Below, piece after piece: positions 34,589-43,408 of a stretch of 64,000 nucleotides of DNA. Position 1 is the first letter of the stretch; every line of letters starts with the position of its first letter. The position numbers and the translations under genes were made by a program. The notes under the pieces were generated by a model, which was not told the origin of the DNA, did not search any database, and saw only the letters and a list, made by a program, of their open reading frames with translations. The stretch comes from Clostridiales bacterium (lineage in GTDB: Bacteria > Bacillota > Clostridia > Christensenellales > Borkfalkiaceae). The stretch covers positions 120,025 through 184,024 of the forward strand of contig SVIO01000001.1 of NCBI GenBank assembly GCA_015069465.1, in the 5' to 3' direction.

Positions 34589-36730
34589 CTATTTGTTTTC
34601 AGAGCTTGCAATCATTTCAGCAATAGAAACGCCGGCATCACTTTCATCTTTCCATTCACGGAGTTCTTCTGGTTCAGTTTCAACAATTTCCTTTGCTTTA
34701 CGTTTTTTGCCTTTTGCTGGTTTTTCTTCAGTTTCAGCTGGTGTTTCAACTTCTGGAAGTAATGCTTTAATTGAAAGTGTCATCTTTTCTTTTTCAGCAT
34801 CGATATCAACAATCTTTGCTTCAACTTCTTGACCAACTTGAAGTGCAGTTACAGGATTTTCTAACCATTGGTTTGAAATTTGAGAAACGTGAACTAAGCC
34901 GTCAACACCTTTTTCAACTTCAACAAATGCACCAAAGTTAACAAGTCTTACAACTTTGCCCTTAATCACATCGCCAACATTATACTTTTCTAAAACTTTA
35001 TCCCATGGTCTTGGTTGTAATTGTTTATAACCGATAGAAACTTTTTTGTTTTCTTGGTCAATTTTTAAGATAATAAATTCGTAATTTTTGTTAAGTTCTA
35101 ATACTTCTGCACAATCTTTGCAACCTGTCCAAGAAAGGTCTGAGATATGTGCTAAGCAGTCAAAACCATTAACATCAACGAAAGCACCGAATGCTGCAAA
35201 TCTTACAGGTGTGCCTAAAACAACGTCACCTTCTTGAATACTACCAAAGAATTCTGCTTCTTTTTGAGCCTTTATAGCATCTCTTTCAGCCTTTTCTGTT
35301 TCTAAAATAACTTTTTGTGAACCAACGATTTGTCTACGAGCGCCTCTTGATTCAACTTTTTCAGCCTTTAATCTTAATGTTTTGCCAACATATTTTTCTA
35401 AGTCTTTAACAAAACCTAATTTAATTTGTGAAGATGGAACAAACACTTGATATGAACCGAACTTACCGATTAAACCACCTTTGTTTGTTTCAGTGATAGT
35501 AGCTTCGAAAATCTTGCCGTTTTTGATTTCTTCAATTTCAGCTTCTTCTTTCAAAACTTTTTCCATTGCCTTTTCAGAGAAAACGATAGGATTTTTTGCG
35601 ATAACCATAACGCGAATTTTTTGACCTACTTTTTCTTGATAAGCATTTTTATCATACTCGCCAATAAGGTTAGCCTTTGGCAAAGATAAATCGTCTCTTT
35701 TAGCATCTTTAATAGATAGTGTTAAACCTTCGTCTTTTGCAGAAGTGATAATTGCAGAAACAATTTGACCAATCTTTAAATCTTTACCTGGTCTAATGTT
35801 ATCAAAAGCCTTTTCCATTTCAGACTTAAATGATGGTTGCGCTTGCTTTGAAACTTCGCTTGCGACAGTTTCTGTTGTGATAATTTCTTCTGTAGTAATG
35901 TTGTTCTCCATAAGTGAGATGACCTCCTGAAATTGCTCTTTTGGCGTCGATGCACCTAAAACAATCCCTATTTTATTATAACTTTTAATTTTCGAATAAT
36001 CAAAATCAGCAGGATTTATAACTCTAAAAACATTTTGACAATTTTTAGCACAAATATCAAAAAGTTTGTTCGTATTGTTGCTGTTTGCCCCACCCAAAAC
36101 CAAAACTGCTTGGCACTTTTGAGACAAAATTTCTGCTTCATTTTGTCGCTTTGTTGTAGTATAGCAAATTGTTTTGAAAATATCAACTGTTTTGACCTTG
36201 CTACTAACAAAATTTTTAATAATTTTATTAAATTTTTCTTCAGAATAGGTCGTTTGCACAACTATACACAACTTATCTGCTGAAATATCAAGTAAATGCT
36301 CTCTATTTTCAGTTATAATAGCACTATTATCACACCATCCATTTATACCTATTACTTCTGGATGTTTTGCGTCGCCAATAATTGCAATCTTATACCCTAA
36401 TTCATAATGTTTTTTTACAATGTCTTGAATTTGTTTAACAAATGGGCAAGTGCAATCTATTACATTTAATTTTAGTTCTTTTGCCTTATCAAATGTCGAC
36501 TTTGGCTCTCCGTGAGTTCTAATTAAAAGAGTTTCGCCACCCTTAAATTCCACATCATCTAAACTAGCAATAGTTTTTATTCCAGCATCTTCAAGTTTTT
36601 TTATCACACTTTCATTATGTATGATTTCACCAAGAATATAGATGTTGTCACCTTTTAAATTCTCGGCTTCTTTTATCGCCCTACTAACGCCAAAACAAAA
36701 GCCATTGTTTTCACACTTATAAATATGCAT
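34589..36730 (-). CDS. ispH: Fusion of IspH (HMBPP reductase) with ribosomal protein S1
   Basis: 713 aa. Residues 1-about 277 are IspH, the [4Fe-4S] enzyme making IPP and DMAPP in the last MEP step (C12 in NGFCFGV, the CTCPFVK Cys, ANSNNTNKL and a C-terminal GASTP). About residues 305-680 hold four S1 (OB-fold) repeats, including GDVVLGTPVRFAAFGAFVDV and GDVIKGKVVRLVNFGAFVEV, then a Lys/Glu-rich tail. This fusion recurs in Clostridia, so it is unlikely to be an artefact. No second start with a convincing SD is seen at the domain junction. It follows plsC and cmk as in many Firmicutes. Confidence 0.95.
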   Translation of the reverse strand: MHIYKCENNGFCFGVSRAIKEAENLKGDNIYILGEIIHNESVIKKLEDAGIKTIASLDDVEFKGGETLLIRTHGEPKSTFDKAKELKLNVIDCTCPFVKQIQDIVKKHYELGYKIAIIGDAKHPEVIGINGWCDNSAIITENREHLLDISADKLCIVVQTTYSEEKFNKIIKNFVSSKVKTVDIFKTICYTTTKRQNEAEILSQKCQAVLVLGGANSNNTNKLFDICAKNCQNVFRVINPADFDYSKIKSYNKIGIVLGASTPKEQFQEVISLMENNITTEEIITTETVASEVSKQAQPSFKSEMEKAFDNIRPGKDLKIGQIVSAIITSAKDEGLTLSIKDAKRDDLSLPKANLIGEYDKNAYQEKVGQKIRVMVIAKNPIVFSEKAMEKVLKEEAEIEEIKNGKIFEATITETNKGGLIGKFGSYQVFVPSSQIKLGFVKDLEKYVGKTLRLKAEKVESRGARRQIVGSQKVILETEKAERDAIKAQKEAEFFGSIQEGDVVLGTPVRFAAFGAFVDVNGFDCLAHISDLSWTGCKDCAEVLELNKNYEFIILKIDQENKKVSIGYKQLQPRPWDKVLEKYNVGDVIKGKVVRLVNFGAFVEVEKGVDGLVHVSQISNQWLENPVTALQVGQEVEAKIVDIDAEKEKMTLSIKALLPEVETPAETEEKPAKGKKRKAKEIVETEPEELREWKDESDAGVSIAEMIASSENK

Positions 36731-36732
36731 AA

Positions 36733-37341
36733 TTATTTTTTACCCTTTGACGAAAGTTGTTTTAACATATTTTGCTGTTCTATCATTTTTTCTCTTACTA
36801 TTTGGTCTAAAGCCTTAATATCTTCTTCTGAAAGTTTTTTACCATAATAGTCAGAAAGTTCAAAAGGTTTTCCTATTATAATTTTAGTCCTTGAAAACAT
36901 TTTGGCTTTTTTAAGCATCATTATAGGAACGATTGGGCATTTTGCCTTTACCGAAAATATTACCGAGCCACCCTTAATTTCTTGCAAGTCTGCTGTCCCC
37001 GAAACATTTCTTGTGCCCTCTGGGAATATACAAAGTTTATTCCCCTTTTTAATTTCTTTTATGGCTTCTAAAAGCGATTTCATATCTGGGTTATCCCTAT
37101 CGATAGGAATTCCACCATATGACCTAACAATCTTAGAGAATAATTTATTCTTAAATATTTCTTTTTTTGCAAGATATTTGATATCTTTATCGCAAATTCT
37201 TGCAATAAAACCACAATCTATAGCCCTAAAATGATTAGACACCAAAACAGCGCCACCCTTTGGAATATTTTCTTTACCATAAACTTTGATTGGGTATAAT
37301 AGCGAGAAAAAGAAAATTGGTATTTTTTGAAAAAAATTCAT
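36733..37341 (-). CDS. plsC: 1-acyl-sn-glycerol-3-phosphate acyltransferase
   Basis: Acylates lysophosphatidic acid to phosphatidic acid at the membrane. 202 aa with the HX4D catalytic motif (NHFRAID), FPEGTRN, and VPI near the end. The start is placed at the ATG 37341, with AAGGA 7 nt upstream; a TTG at 37356 in frame would overlap cmk and lacks an SD. Confidence 0.93.
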   Translation of the reverse strand: MNFFQKIPIFFFSLLYPIKVYGKENIPKGGAVLVSNHFRAIDCGFIARICDKDIKYLAKKEIFKNKLFSKIVRSYGGIPIDRDNPDMKSLLEAIKEIKKGNKLCIFPEGTRNVSGTADLQEIKGGSVIFSVKAKCPIVPIMMLKKAKMFSRTKIIIGKPFELSDYYGKKLSEEDIKALDQIVREKMIEQQNMLKQLSSKGKK

Positions 37342-37345
37342 ATTT

Positions 37346-38011
37346 TTATCCTTCAATATATGATAAAACTTTGCTTGCTACTTGTTCAACCGTCATATAT
37401 GATGTGTCAATTTCTATAGCATCTTCAGCCTTTCTAAGTGGTGCAAAATCTCTATTCTTATCATTATAATCTCTTTGTTCAATCTCTTGTTTTAATTCGT
37501 TAAAATCAACTTTATGACCTTTTAGAGAAAGTTCTTTAAATCTTCTATCTGCCCTAACATCTACGCTTGCCGTTATATAAAACTTAAAATCAGCATTTGG
37601 AAGCACATACGAACCGATATCCCTACCATCTAAAACACAAGACATTTGTCCAGCAATTTTTCTCTGCATCTCTACCATTTTTAACCTTACACATTTAAGA
37701 CTTGAAATGTTTGATGCAGCCATTGAAACATGTGGTTCACGAATTTTTTCAGACACGTCTTCACCATCTAAAAACGTGTGTTGGGTTCCATCAATATATT
37801 TAATCTCAAGATTTATATCATCGATAAATGTTTTTACACCTTGTTCATCAAACGTGTCAATACCAAGTGACAACGCTTTAATTGCCGTCGCTCTGTACAT
37901 TGCTCCTGTATCAAGATACAAGATGTTTAACTTGCTTGAAAGTTTTTTTGCTATTGTGCTTTTTCCACTACCAGATGGCCCATCTAGCGCTATTCTAATA
38001 ATTTTTTCCAT
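37346..38011 (-). CDS. cmk: Cytidylate kinase
   Basis: Phosphorylates CMP and dCMP. 221 aa with P-loop LDGPSGSGKSTIA, YLDTGAMYRA, and DGRDIGSYVLP. First gene of the cmk-plsC-ispH/rpsA group, a widespread order in Firmicutes that pairs pyrimidine nucleotide supply with S1. Confidence 0.96.
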   Translation of the reverse strand: MEKIIRIALDGPSGSGKSTIAKKLSSKLNILYLDTGAMYRATAIKALSLGIDTFDEQGVKTFIDDINLEIKYIDGTQHTFLDGEDVSEKIREPHVSMAASNISSLKCVRLKMVEMQRKIAGQMSCVLDGRDIGSYVLPNADFKFYITASVDVRADRRFKELSLKGHKVDFNELKQEIEQRDYNDKNRDFAPLRKAEDAIEIDTSYMTVEQVASKVLSYIEG

Positions 38012-38102
38012 TGTATTCTCCTTTTTGATAAAATATATTAAATAAAATTTTTATATATTGATTCTAACTTAAATCGTTAAAATTTTTAATTCAAAGTGCG
38101 TT

Positions 38103-39326
38103 TTAGCAATTTTTCCCTGCCACATAACCGGTTGAAAAAGCAATTTGCAGATTAAATCCACCCGTAAAAGCATCAACATCTAAAACTTCACCGGCAAAAT
38201 AAAGCCCTTTTACAAGTTTACTTTCCATAGTTTTTGGGTTTATTTCTTTAACATTTATTCCACCAGCAGTAACTATTGCTTCTTCAATAGGTCTTAGTTT
38301 TTTAACAGAGAATTTAAGGCATTTTAGCGTGTCGACAATACGCTTTCTTTCTTCTACTGTTATTTGACTACAGTTTTTTTTCAATGAAACACTAGCCTTA
38401 TTAAGCACCAACTCAATTAACGTGCTAGGAACCAAGGAACGCATTACCGTACAAATGTTTTTAATATTATTTTGAGAAAATTCTCTAATAAGTCTATTTT
38501 CTAAAACTTCATTTGAAAGAGCTGGTTTTAAATCAATACTTATAGTAATTTCATTAAGGTTTAGTCTATTTATTTTTGATGAACAAGAAAGAACGATAGG
38601 TCCAGAAATACCAAAATGAGTAAATAACATTTCACCAAAGTCGGTATAAACTATTTTCTCGCCCAATTTTGCTGTTAAACTAACATTTTTAAGGGATAGT
38701 CCTTGTAAACTTATGAAATCGCTTCCCTTTAAATCAATTCCAACAAGCGCTGGTTTAGTTTCAATAATCGTATGCCCAAATTGTTTTGCAAACTCATATC
38801 CATCACCCGTGCTCCCTGTTAGTGGATATGAAACGCCACCTGTACAAACGACTACGCTATCACATTCAACTTGTCCATTACTTGTAATTACACTTGCAAT
38901 CTTCTGTCCATCACTATTGATTTTCAACACTTCTGTATTTAATCTAACATCAACATTTAGTTTTTTAAGAAGTTTTTCAAATGTTTTAGTTACATCACTC
39001 GCTTTATCACTTACAGGAAAAACCCTATTCCCACGCTCAATTTTAATTTCTAAACCATTATTTTGTAAAAATTCAATCATTGATTGTGGCGAAAATGAAT
39101 TTATTGCACTAAACAAAAACTTAGGGTTGCTTACAACATTGTTAAAAAAATCATTTTTTTCAACATCGTTTGTAACATTACATCTTCCTTTTCCCGTTAT
39201 GTAAACTTTTTTTCCTAATTTTTCGTTTTTTTCGATTAAAATTACCTTATTTGATGGATTACTTGCCGAAATACAAGCAGTCATTATGCCTGATGCACCA
39301 CCACCAATAATTACAACTGTATGCAT
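38103..39326 (-). CDS. HI0933/BaiN-family FAD-dependent oxidoreductase
   Basis: Flavoprotein of 407 aa with an N-terminal dinucleotide-binding GGGASG (8-13), KLGKKVYITGKGRCN, and the C-terminal FAGEVLDVDAFTGGFNLQIA FAD motif. The family (YtfP, HI0933, BaiN) is widespread and mostly uncharacterised; BaiN members act in bile-acid 7-dehydroxylation, but family membership alone does not show that here. It overlaps surE by 16 nt. Confidence 0.88.
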   Translation of the reverse strand: MHTVVIIGGGASGIMTACISASNPSNKVILIEKNEKLGKKVYITGKGRCNVTNDVEKNDFFNNVVSNPKFLFSAINSFSPQSMIEFLQNNGLEIKIERGNRVFPVSDKASDVTKTFEKLLKKLNVDVRLNTEVLKINSDGQKIASVITSNGQVECDSVVVCTGGVSYPLTGSTGDGYEFAKQFGHTIIETKPALVGIDLKGSDFISLQGLSLKNVSLTAKLGEKIVYTDFGEMLFTHFGISGPIVLSCSSKINRLNLNEITISIDLKPALSNEVLENRLIREFSQNNIKNICTVMRSLVPSTLIELVLNKASVSLKKNCSQITVEERKRIVDTLKCLKFSVKKLRPIEEAIVTAGGINVKEINPKTMESKLVKGLYFAGEVLDVDAFTGGFNLQIAFSTGYVAGKNC

Positions 39327-40051
39327 ATATCTTTTACTTCTTTTACCTTTTTATAATCTGTTTTGTTAAATAAAATTGGCGTTATTGTAATATAACCTTT
39401 TTTAATCCACTCTACATCAGTATCTTTATCGTTTTTGTCATGTGATATAATTTCGCCTTGCAACACATATTCATCTTCACCAACTTTTACATATTCATCA
39501 GTATAATATTGCTTGCCGAGAGATGTTACTACAGTTCCTTCAATATTTTCAGTTTGTGGGAAATTTATATTCCACATATCTCCTGCTTTTGAATATGGCA
39601 ACAAATAATCAATTATTTGTTCTGCATATTCAGCATATAGTGTAAAATTGCTTTCAAGCAAACTATAAGCCGAAAAAGCAAAGGCAACATGTCCAAAAAA
39701 CGATGCTTCGCAAGCGATTGAAACAGTCCCTGAATATAATATGTCCGAACCTATATTGTGTCCCTTATTTATTCCTGCAACAACTATGTCTGGACAAAAA
39801 TCCTTAAACATAAGTTTTGCAACCTTGACACAATCTGCTGGTGTGCCAGAAATTTGATATGCCGTGCAATCTTTAAGGTTAAAATTTTGTTTTATTTTTA
39901 TAGAATTAGTAATCGTTAAAGAATGTGAACTTGCCGACCTATTGCCATCAGGTGCAACAACTAAGACATTATGTTTTTTGCTTAGTCTTTTCGCAAGTTC
40001 TATTATCCCATTACTACTTATACCATCATCATTGCTAATTAAAATGTTCAT
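39311..40051 (-). CDS. surE: 5'/3'-nucleotidase SurE
   Basis: Metal-dependent nucleoside monophosphatase and exopolyphosphatase. 246 aa with metal ligands D8, D9 (ISNDDGISSNG), Ser in NRSASSHS and the Asn of VAGINKGHNIGSD; C-terminal HDKNDKDTDVEWIKKGYITITP. An ATTATGTCTGACATATT palindrome sits 9 nt before its ATG. Confidence 0.94.
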   Translation of the reverse strand: MNILISNDDGISSNGIIELAKRLSKKHNVLVVAPDGNRSASSHSLTITNSIKIKQNFNLKDCTAYQISGTPADCVKVAKLMFKDFCPDIVVAGINKGHNIGSDILYSGTVSIACEASFFGHVAFAFSAYSLLESNFTLYAEYAEQIIDYLLPYSKAGDMWNINFPQTENIEGTVVTSLGKQYYTDEYVKVGEDEYVLQGEIISHDKNDKDTDVEWIKKGYITITPILFNKTDYKKVKEVKDICIQL

Positions 40052-40059
40052 TTTGCACC

Positions 40060-40076
40060 ATTATGTCTGACATATT
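40060..40076. repeat. 17-bp palindrome, copy 2 (before surE)
   Basis: ATTATGTCTGACATATT matches the perfect palindrome at 22442 and 60171 at 15 of 17 positions. It ends 9 bp from the surE start, where a bound protein would block transcription or initiation. Confidence 0.5.
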
Positions 40077-40090
40077 TTATTTGAATATTA

Positions 40091-41008
40091 TCAGTCTTTT
40101 TCTTGCTTTTTCTTTTTTGTAAACAATTTTTGAATTTTGTCACCTTTTTTACAAATCAACACCATAAAAATTAGTGTTAAAATAATAAAAATACCCCACA
40201 AGAGTATTCCCCACCAAGTATCGTATGGGATAATACTATTGTTCATTGAGTAGGAAGAAGCAAATACTGAGATAAGTCTTGTTATTATAATCATAGTTAT
40301 AAAAAACGAAGAACTAAGAGTTGTTATTCCTGCAACAAAACACAATATATCATCTGGAAAAAATGGAAACAAAAACATAAATGTCAAAATTATTTTATCT
40401 TTTCCCTTTATGATTTTTAGTCCTTTATTTAGACTATCTTCACCAACCAACCATTTGGCTACCTTAAAACCAAAAATTCTACCGATATAAAAAGCAACGA
40501 TAGAGCCAAGAATTATTCCTATTGAACTAAAAATAGCCCCAACCAATGGCCCAAACAACAACACTCCTGCGCCGACAGTAATAAATGCAGGAATTGGCAA
40601 GACAACGACTTGCAAAAATTGTATAATTGTAAACCATAATATTGCTTGATTGCCAAAGGATGAAATATATTCTCTAAATTTTTCAACACTATCAATTTTA
40701 TTTAAGAAACCTGTAGTTTTAAGAAAATATAGTGAAGTAATCGTAATAGATATGCAAATTACAACTAACATAAAAAGTTTATATACAAAACTCTTAGAGT
40801 TAGTTGAAAATGTAATTGTTAAAACAGTTAATATTGATATTAAACTTACTGAGACTGCCGTTATAACGCTAGAATAATTTAGCCAAACACCACTTTCAAA
40901 CGTATCAACATATAGAACTGTAAAAATAACACCTAAACAGCCTATAAGTGCAATAAATATATCGAATAAAATTGTTTTTATAATAGATACTTTACATGTT
41001 TTATTCAT
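40091..41008 (-). CDS. TVP38/TMEM64-family (DedA-related) membrane protein
   Basis: 305 aa with seven or so hydrophobic helices and the VTT-domain core: PIPAFITVGAGVLLFGPLVG (about 139-158), IGRIFGFKVAKWLVG, and LTFMFLFPFFPDDILCFVAG. The DedA/TVP38 superfamily includes lipid scramblases and membrane-homeostasis proteins; the role of this member is not known. It ends in a Lys-rich cytoplasmic tail and is probably monocistronic. Confidence 0.87.
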   Translation of the reverse strand: MNKTCKVSIIKTILFDIFIALIGCLGVIFTVLYVDTFESGVWLNYSSVITAVSVSLISILTVLTITFSTNSKSFVYKLFMLVVICISITITSLYFLKTTGFLNKIDSVEKFREYISSFGNQAILWFTIIQFLQVVVLPIPAFITVGAGVLLFGPLVGAIFSSIGIILGSIVAFYIGRIFGFKVAKWLVGEDSLNKGLKIIKGKDKIILTFMFLFPFFPDDILCFVAGITTLSSSFFITMIIITRLISVFASSYSMNNSIIPYDTWWGILLWGIFIILTLIFMVLICKKGDKIQKLFTKKKKQEKD

Positions 41009-41053
41009 AATAATATTATATTCTTACTACAAAAACTTATCCGTATTATAAAA

Positions 41054-41494
41054 TTATTGTTCTAATTTTTTATACTCACTAACAGCAATTTTATCACAGC
41101 GATTGTTGTGTTCGTTATCAGCGTGACCTTTTACTTTAATAAAATTTATTTTATGAGTTCGATATTGCTCTAAAAGTTTTTGCCACAAATCGATATTTTT
41201 AACCTGTTTTTTCCCAGCCGTCTTCCATCCATTTAGTTCCCAACCAAAAACCCATTCTTGATTAAAAGCATCAACGACATATTGAGAATCACTATATAAA
41301 TTAACTTCACAGATTTCTTTTAGGCACTCAATACCTTTTATTACAGCAAGAAGTTCCATGCGATTATTTGTTGTTTCTAATTCATTTCCACTAATAATTT
41401 TTTCATGTTCGCCATAAATTAGTATTGCACAATAACCACCTGGTCCTGGATTACCACTACAAGCACCATCTGTATAAATGTTAACAGTTTTCAT
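41054..41494 (-). CDS. rnhA: Ribonuclease HI
   Basis: Degrades RNA in RNA-DNA hybrids. 146 aa, canonical length, with catalytic D9 (IYTDGACSGNPG), the Glu in RMELLAVIKG, Asp in LYSDSQYVVDA and the late VKGHADNEHNNRCD His-Asp pair. It shares one base with proC (41494), so they are cotranscribed. Confidence 0.96.
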   Translation of the reverse strand: MKTVNIYTDGACSGNPGPGGYCAILIYGEHEKIISGNELETTNNRMELLAVIKGIECLKEICEVNLYSDSQYVVDAFNQEWVFGWELNGWKTAGKKQVKNIDLWQKLLEQYRTHKINFIKVKGHADNEHNNRCDKIAVSEYKKLEQ

Positions 41495-42300
41495 TATAAA
41501 TTTTCTAATTCTGACGCCCTTTTAACACAAGCATCAATCGCCTTTTCAGTTATTTTTGATAGTTCACAATCATTATAAGTATTTATAGCTTGAATAGTCG
41601 TTCCACCCTTGCTACAAACGGCATTTATTAGGTCATCAAGCGACTTTTCACTATTCTCTTGAACCATTTTACCAGCACCTATCATAGTGCTTACAGCAAG
41701 AGTCTTTGCATCTTCATAATTAAGCCCGTGTTTTACCCCACTTTCAATTATCCCTTTTAAGAATAAATAGAAATAAGCAGGAGAACTGCCACTAACCCCT
41801 GTAACAGCATTAAGTTTATCTTCATCAACAAGAACAACACTCGCAAATGATGACATCAATTTTGTGATAAAACCTTTATCCCTATTACACTTAAAATCTG
41901 ATAAATCAAGCCCAACAGCCCCTGAACCTATAGAACAAGGTGTGTTTGGCATACAGCGAGCAATTTTTGCGCTTGGAAAAGTGCTTTTTATTTTTTTCTT
42001 TTTAACGCCAGCCATAATAGAGATAAATTTATTGCATTTACAGCCTTTTATGTTTAATAAAACATCGTTTAGGTTCTGTGGTTTTATTGCAAATAAAACA
42101 ATCTCAGATTTATTAACTAAATCAATATTATCTTGCGTTGTTTTAACTCCAAGAGTAGCAATTTTGTCAAGCGAATCTTGGTTAATATCACTTACATAAA
42201 TTTGCTCTGCTGATAGAATTTTTCCGTTAATTGCACCTTTTATTATTGCCGATGACATAAATCCACAGCCAATAACACCTAATTTAAAATTCTTTTTCAT
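41494..42300 (-). CDS. proC: Pyrroline-5-carboxylate reductase
   Basis: Last step of proline synthesis, NAD(P)H-dependent. 268 aa with the Rossmann start LGVIGCGFMSSAIIKG, ARCMPNTPCSIGSGAVG, the catalytic-region AVTGVSGSSPAYFYLFL and the C-terminal VCSKGGTTIQAI signature. Confidence 0.96.
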   Translation of the reverse strand: MKKNFKLGVIGCGFMSSAIIKGAINGKILSAEQIYVSDINQDSLDKIATLGVKTTQDNIDLVNKSEIVLFAIKPQNLNDVLLNIKGCKCNKFISIMAGVKKKKIKSTFPSAKIARCMPNTPCSIGSGAVGLDLSDFKCNRDKGFITKLMSSFASVVLVDEDKLNAVTGVSGSSPAYFYLFLKGIIESGVKHGLNYEDAKTLAVSTMIGAGKMVQENSEKSLDDLINAVCSKGGTTIQAINTYNDCELSKITEKAIDACVKRASELENL

Positions 42301-42326
42301 TTTTCACCTTTTTGTGCTTAATTTAT

Positions 42327-42355
42327 TTGACTAAAATTTGATTTTAGTATATAAT
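42327..42355 (+). promoter_or_regulatory. Promoter of tRNA-Trp
   Basis: TTGACT (42327-42332), 17 bp, TATAAT (42350-42355), 11 nt before the mature 5' end. Confidence 0.8.
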
Positions 42356-42366
42356 CAATATGCTAT

Positions 42367-42441
42367 AGGGGAGTGGCTCAACGGTAGAGTAGCGGTCTCC
42401 AAAACCGTAGGTTGCGTGTTCGAATCGCGTCTCCCCTGCCA
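42367..42441 (+). tRNA. tRNA-Trp (anticodon CCA)
   Basis: Full cloverleaf of 75 nt: acceptor AGGGGAG/CTCCCCT, D-stem GCTC/GAGT, anticodon stem GCGGT/ACCGT with loop CTCCAAA (anticodon CCA), T-loop TTCGAAT, discriminator G and an encoded CCA. It has its own promoter and terminator. Confidence 0.95.
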
Positions 42442-42443
42442 CA

Positions 42444-42475
42444 ATCTCAATCACATCATGTGGTTGGGATTTTTT
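42444..42475 (+). terminator. Terminator of tRNA-Trp
   Basis: 11-bp stem with G-U pairs (ATCTCAATCAC against GTGGTTGGGAT) and a 5-nt loop, followed by six Ts. The remaining intergenic DNA to 42668 is AT-rich with nothing recognisable. Confidence 0.75.
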
Positions 42476-42668
42476 ATTTTATATAAATGATAAAAAGTTT
42501 TATATAATTATCTAAAATATGTGTTTTTTTAAAACTATAAAGTTAAACTTTTGCTACATAACTTACTAATTATAATTATACCATTTTTTTTGTTTTTTTG
42601 CTAGTATTTTTATAAAAATTAAGGTCTATTATATTAAAATATAAAACAGGTTAATAAAAACAACACAC

Positions 42669-42700
42669 AAAAAAGCCACTAAGAAACTAGTGGCTTTTTT
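42669..42700 (-). terminator. Terminator of the sugar-isomerase operon
   Basis: 13-bp stem AAAAAAGCCACTA with its complement, 6-nt loop, T-run on the minus strand just after the lyxose isomerase stop. Confidence 0.85.
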
Positions 42701-42714
42701 ATTTTCATAAATAA

Positions 42715-43392
42715 TTATTTATTGTATTCGTTGCAGAGTAAGTGAAGTGGAGCTTCATCTTCGATAATTTCTGGGAAACGACCTGCTTTATCATAGAAGC
42801 AGTTGTCATTTGCATCGTCATTACACATAGAAACTTCACGAACAATAACTGTACCCTTGCCAACTTCACCCCAGAATCTGTGGAATAAGCCTGGTGTTAA
42901 AGTTACGCTTTGACCTGGGTTTAAGCAAATTTCTGTGCCTGCTGGGTAAACATGCTTTACACCATCGATAACAACGCTAACATCAGTATCAGCGAGTTTG
43001 TTATCTTCTGTTGTGTTGTATAATTTGATAATTAAATTACCACCACCTGCATTGATAATGTCTTCCATCTTTGACCAGTGATAGTGCATTGGTGTGATTT
43101 GACCTTCTCTAACTATCATAAGTTTTTCAGCATATGGCTTTGGATATTTTGCTTGATTTTTTTGATTTCCGTTACGGAGCGTGATTAAGAACAAGCCAAC
43201 CTTGTTGAAATCGCCATTACCAAAGTCTGTAATGTCCCAACCTAACATATTGTCTTTAATTTCTTGAACTTCTGCGCCTTTAGTTTTCCATTCTTCTGGT
43301 GTCCAAAGAACGAAATCTGGCAAACAAATTTTGTACTCTTTGAATAATTCTAGAGCATCTCTCATAATTGAGTTAATTTCTGAACGCTTCAT
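42715..43392 (-). CDS. D-lyxose/D-mannose ketol-isomerase
   Basis: Cupin-fold metal isomerase of 225 aa. Family members interconvert D-lyxose and D-xylulose and usually also D-mannose and D-fructose. Metal ligands are visible in TPMHYHWSKMEDI (two His and a Glu) and GLFHRFWGE (a later His), with a conserved Lys in YAEKLMIV. Last gene of the five-gene sugar operon. It may supply D-fructose or D-xylulose to the PfkB kinase encoded first in the operon; the physiological substrate is inferred. Confidence 0.9.
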   Translation of the reverse strand: MKRSEINSIMRDALELFKEYKICLPDFVLWTPEEWKTKGAEVQEIKDNMLGWDITDFGNGDFNKVGLFLITLRNGNQKNQAKYPKPYAEKLMIVREGQITPMHYHWSKMEDIINAGGGNLIIKLYNTTEDNKLADTDVSVVIDGVKHVYPAGTEICLNPGQSVTLTPGLFHRFWGEVGKGTVIVREVSMCNDDANDNCFYDKAGRFPEIIEDEAPLHLLCNEYNK

Positions 43393-43408
43393 ATTTTTTC
43401 TCCTTTAA

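Noticed and set aside
38103..39326. Bile-acid dehydroxylation gene (baiN)
   Set aside because: The broad HI0933 flavoprotein family matches, but there are no other bai genes and no specificity residues I can name.
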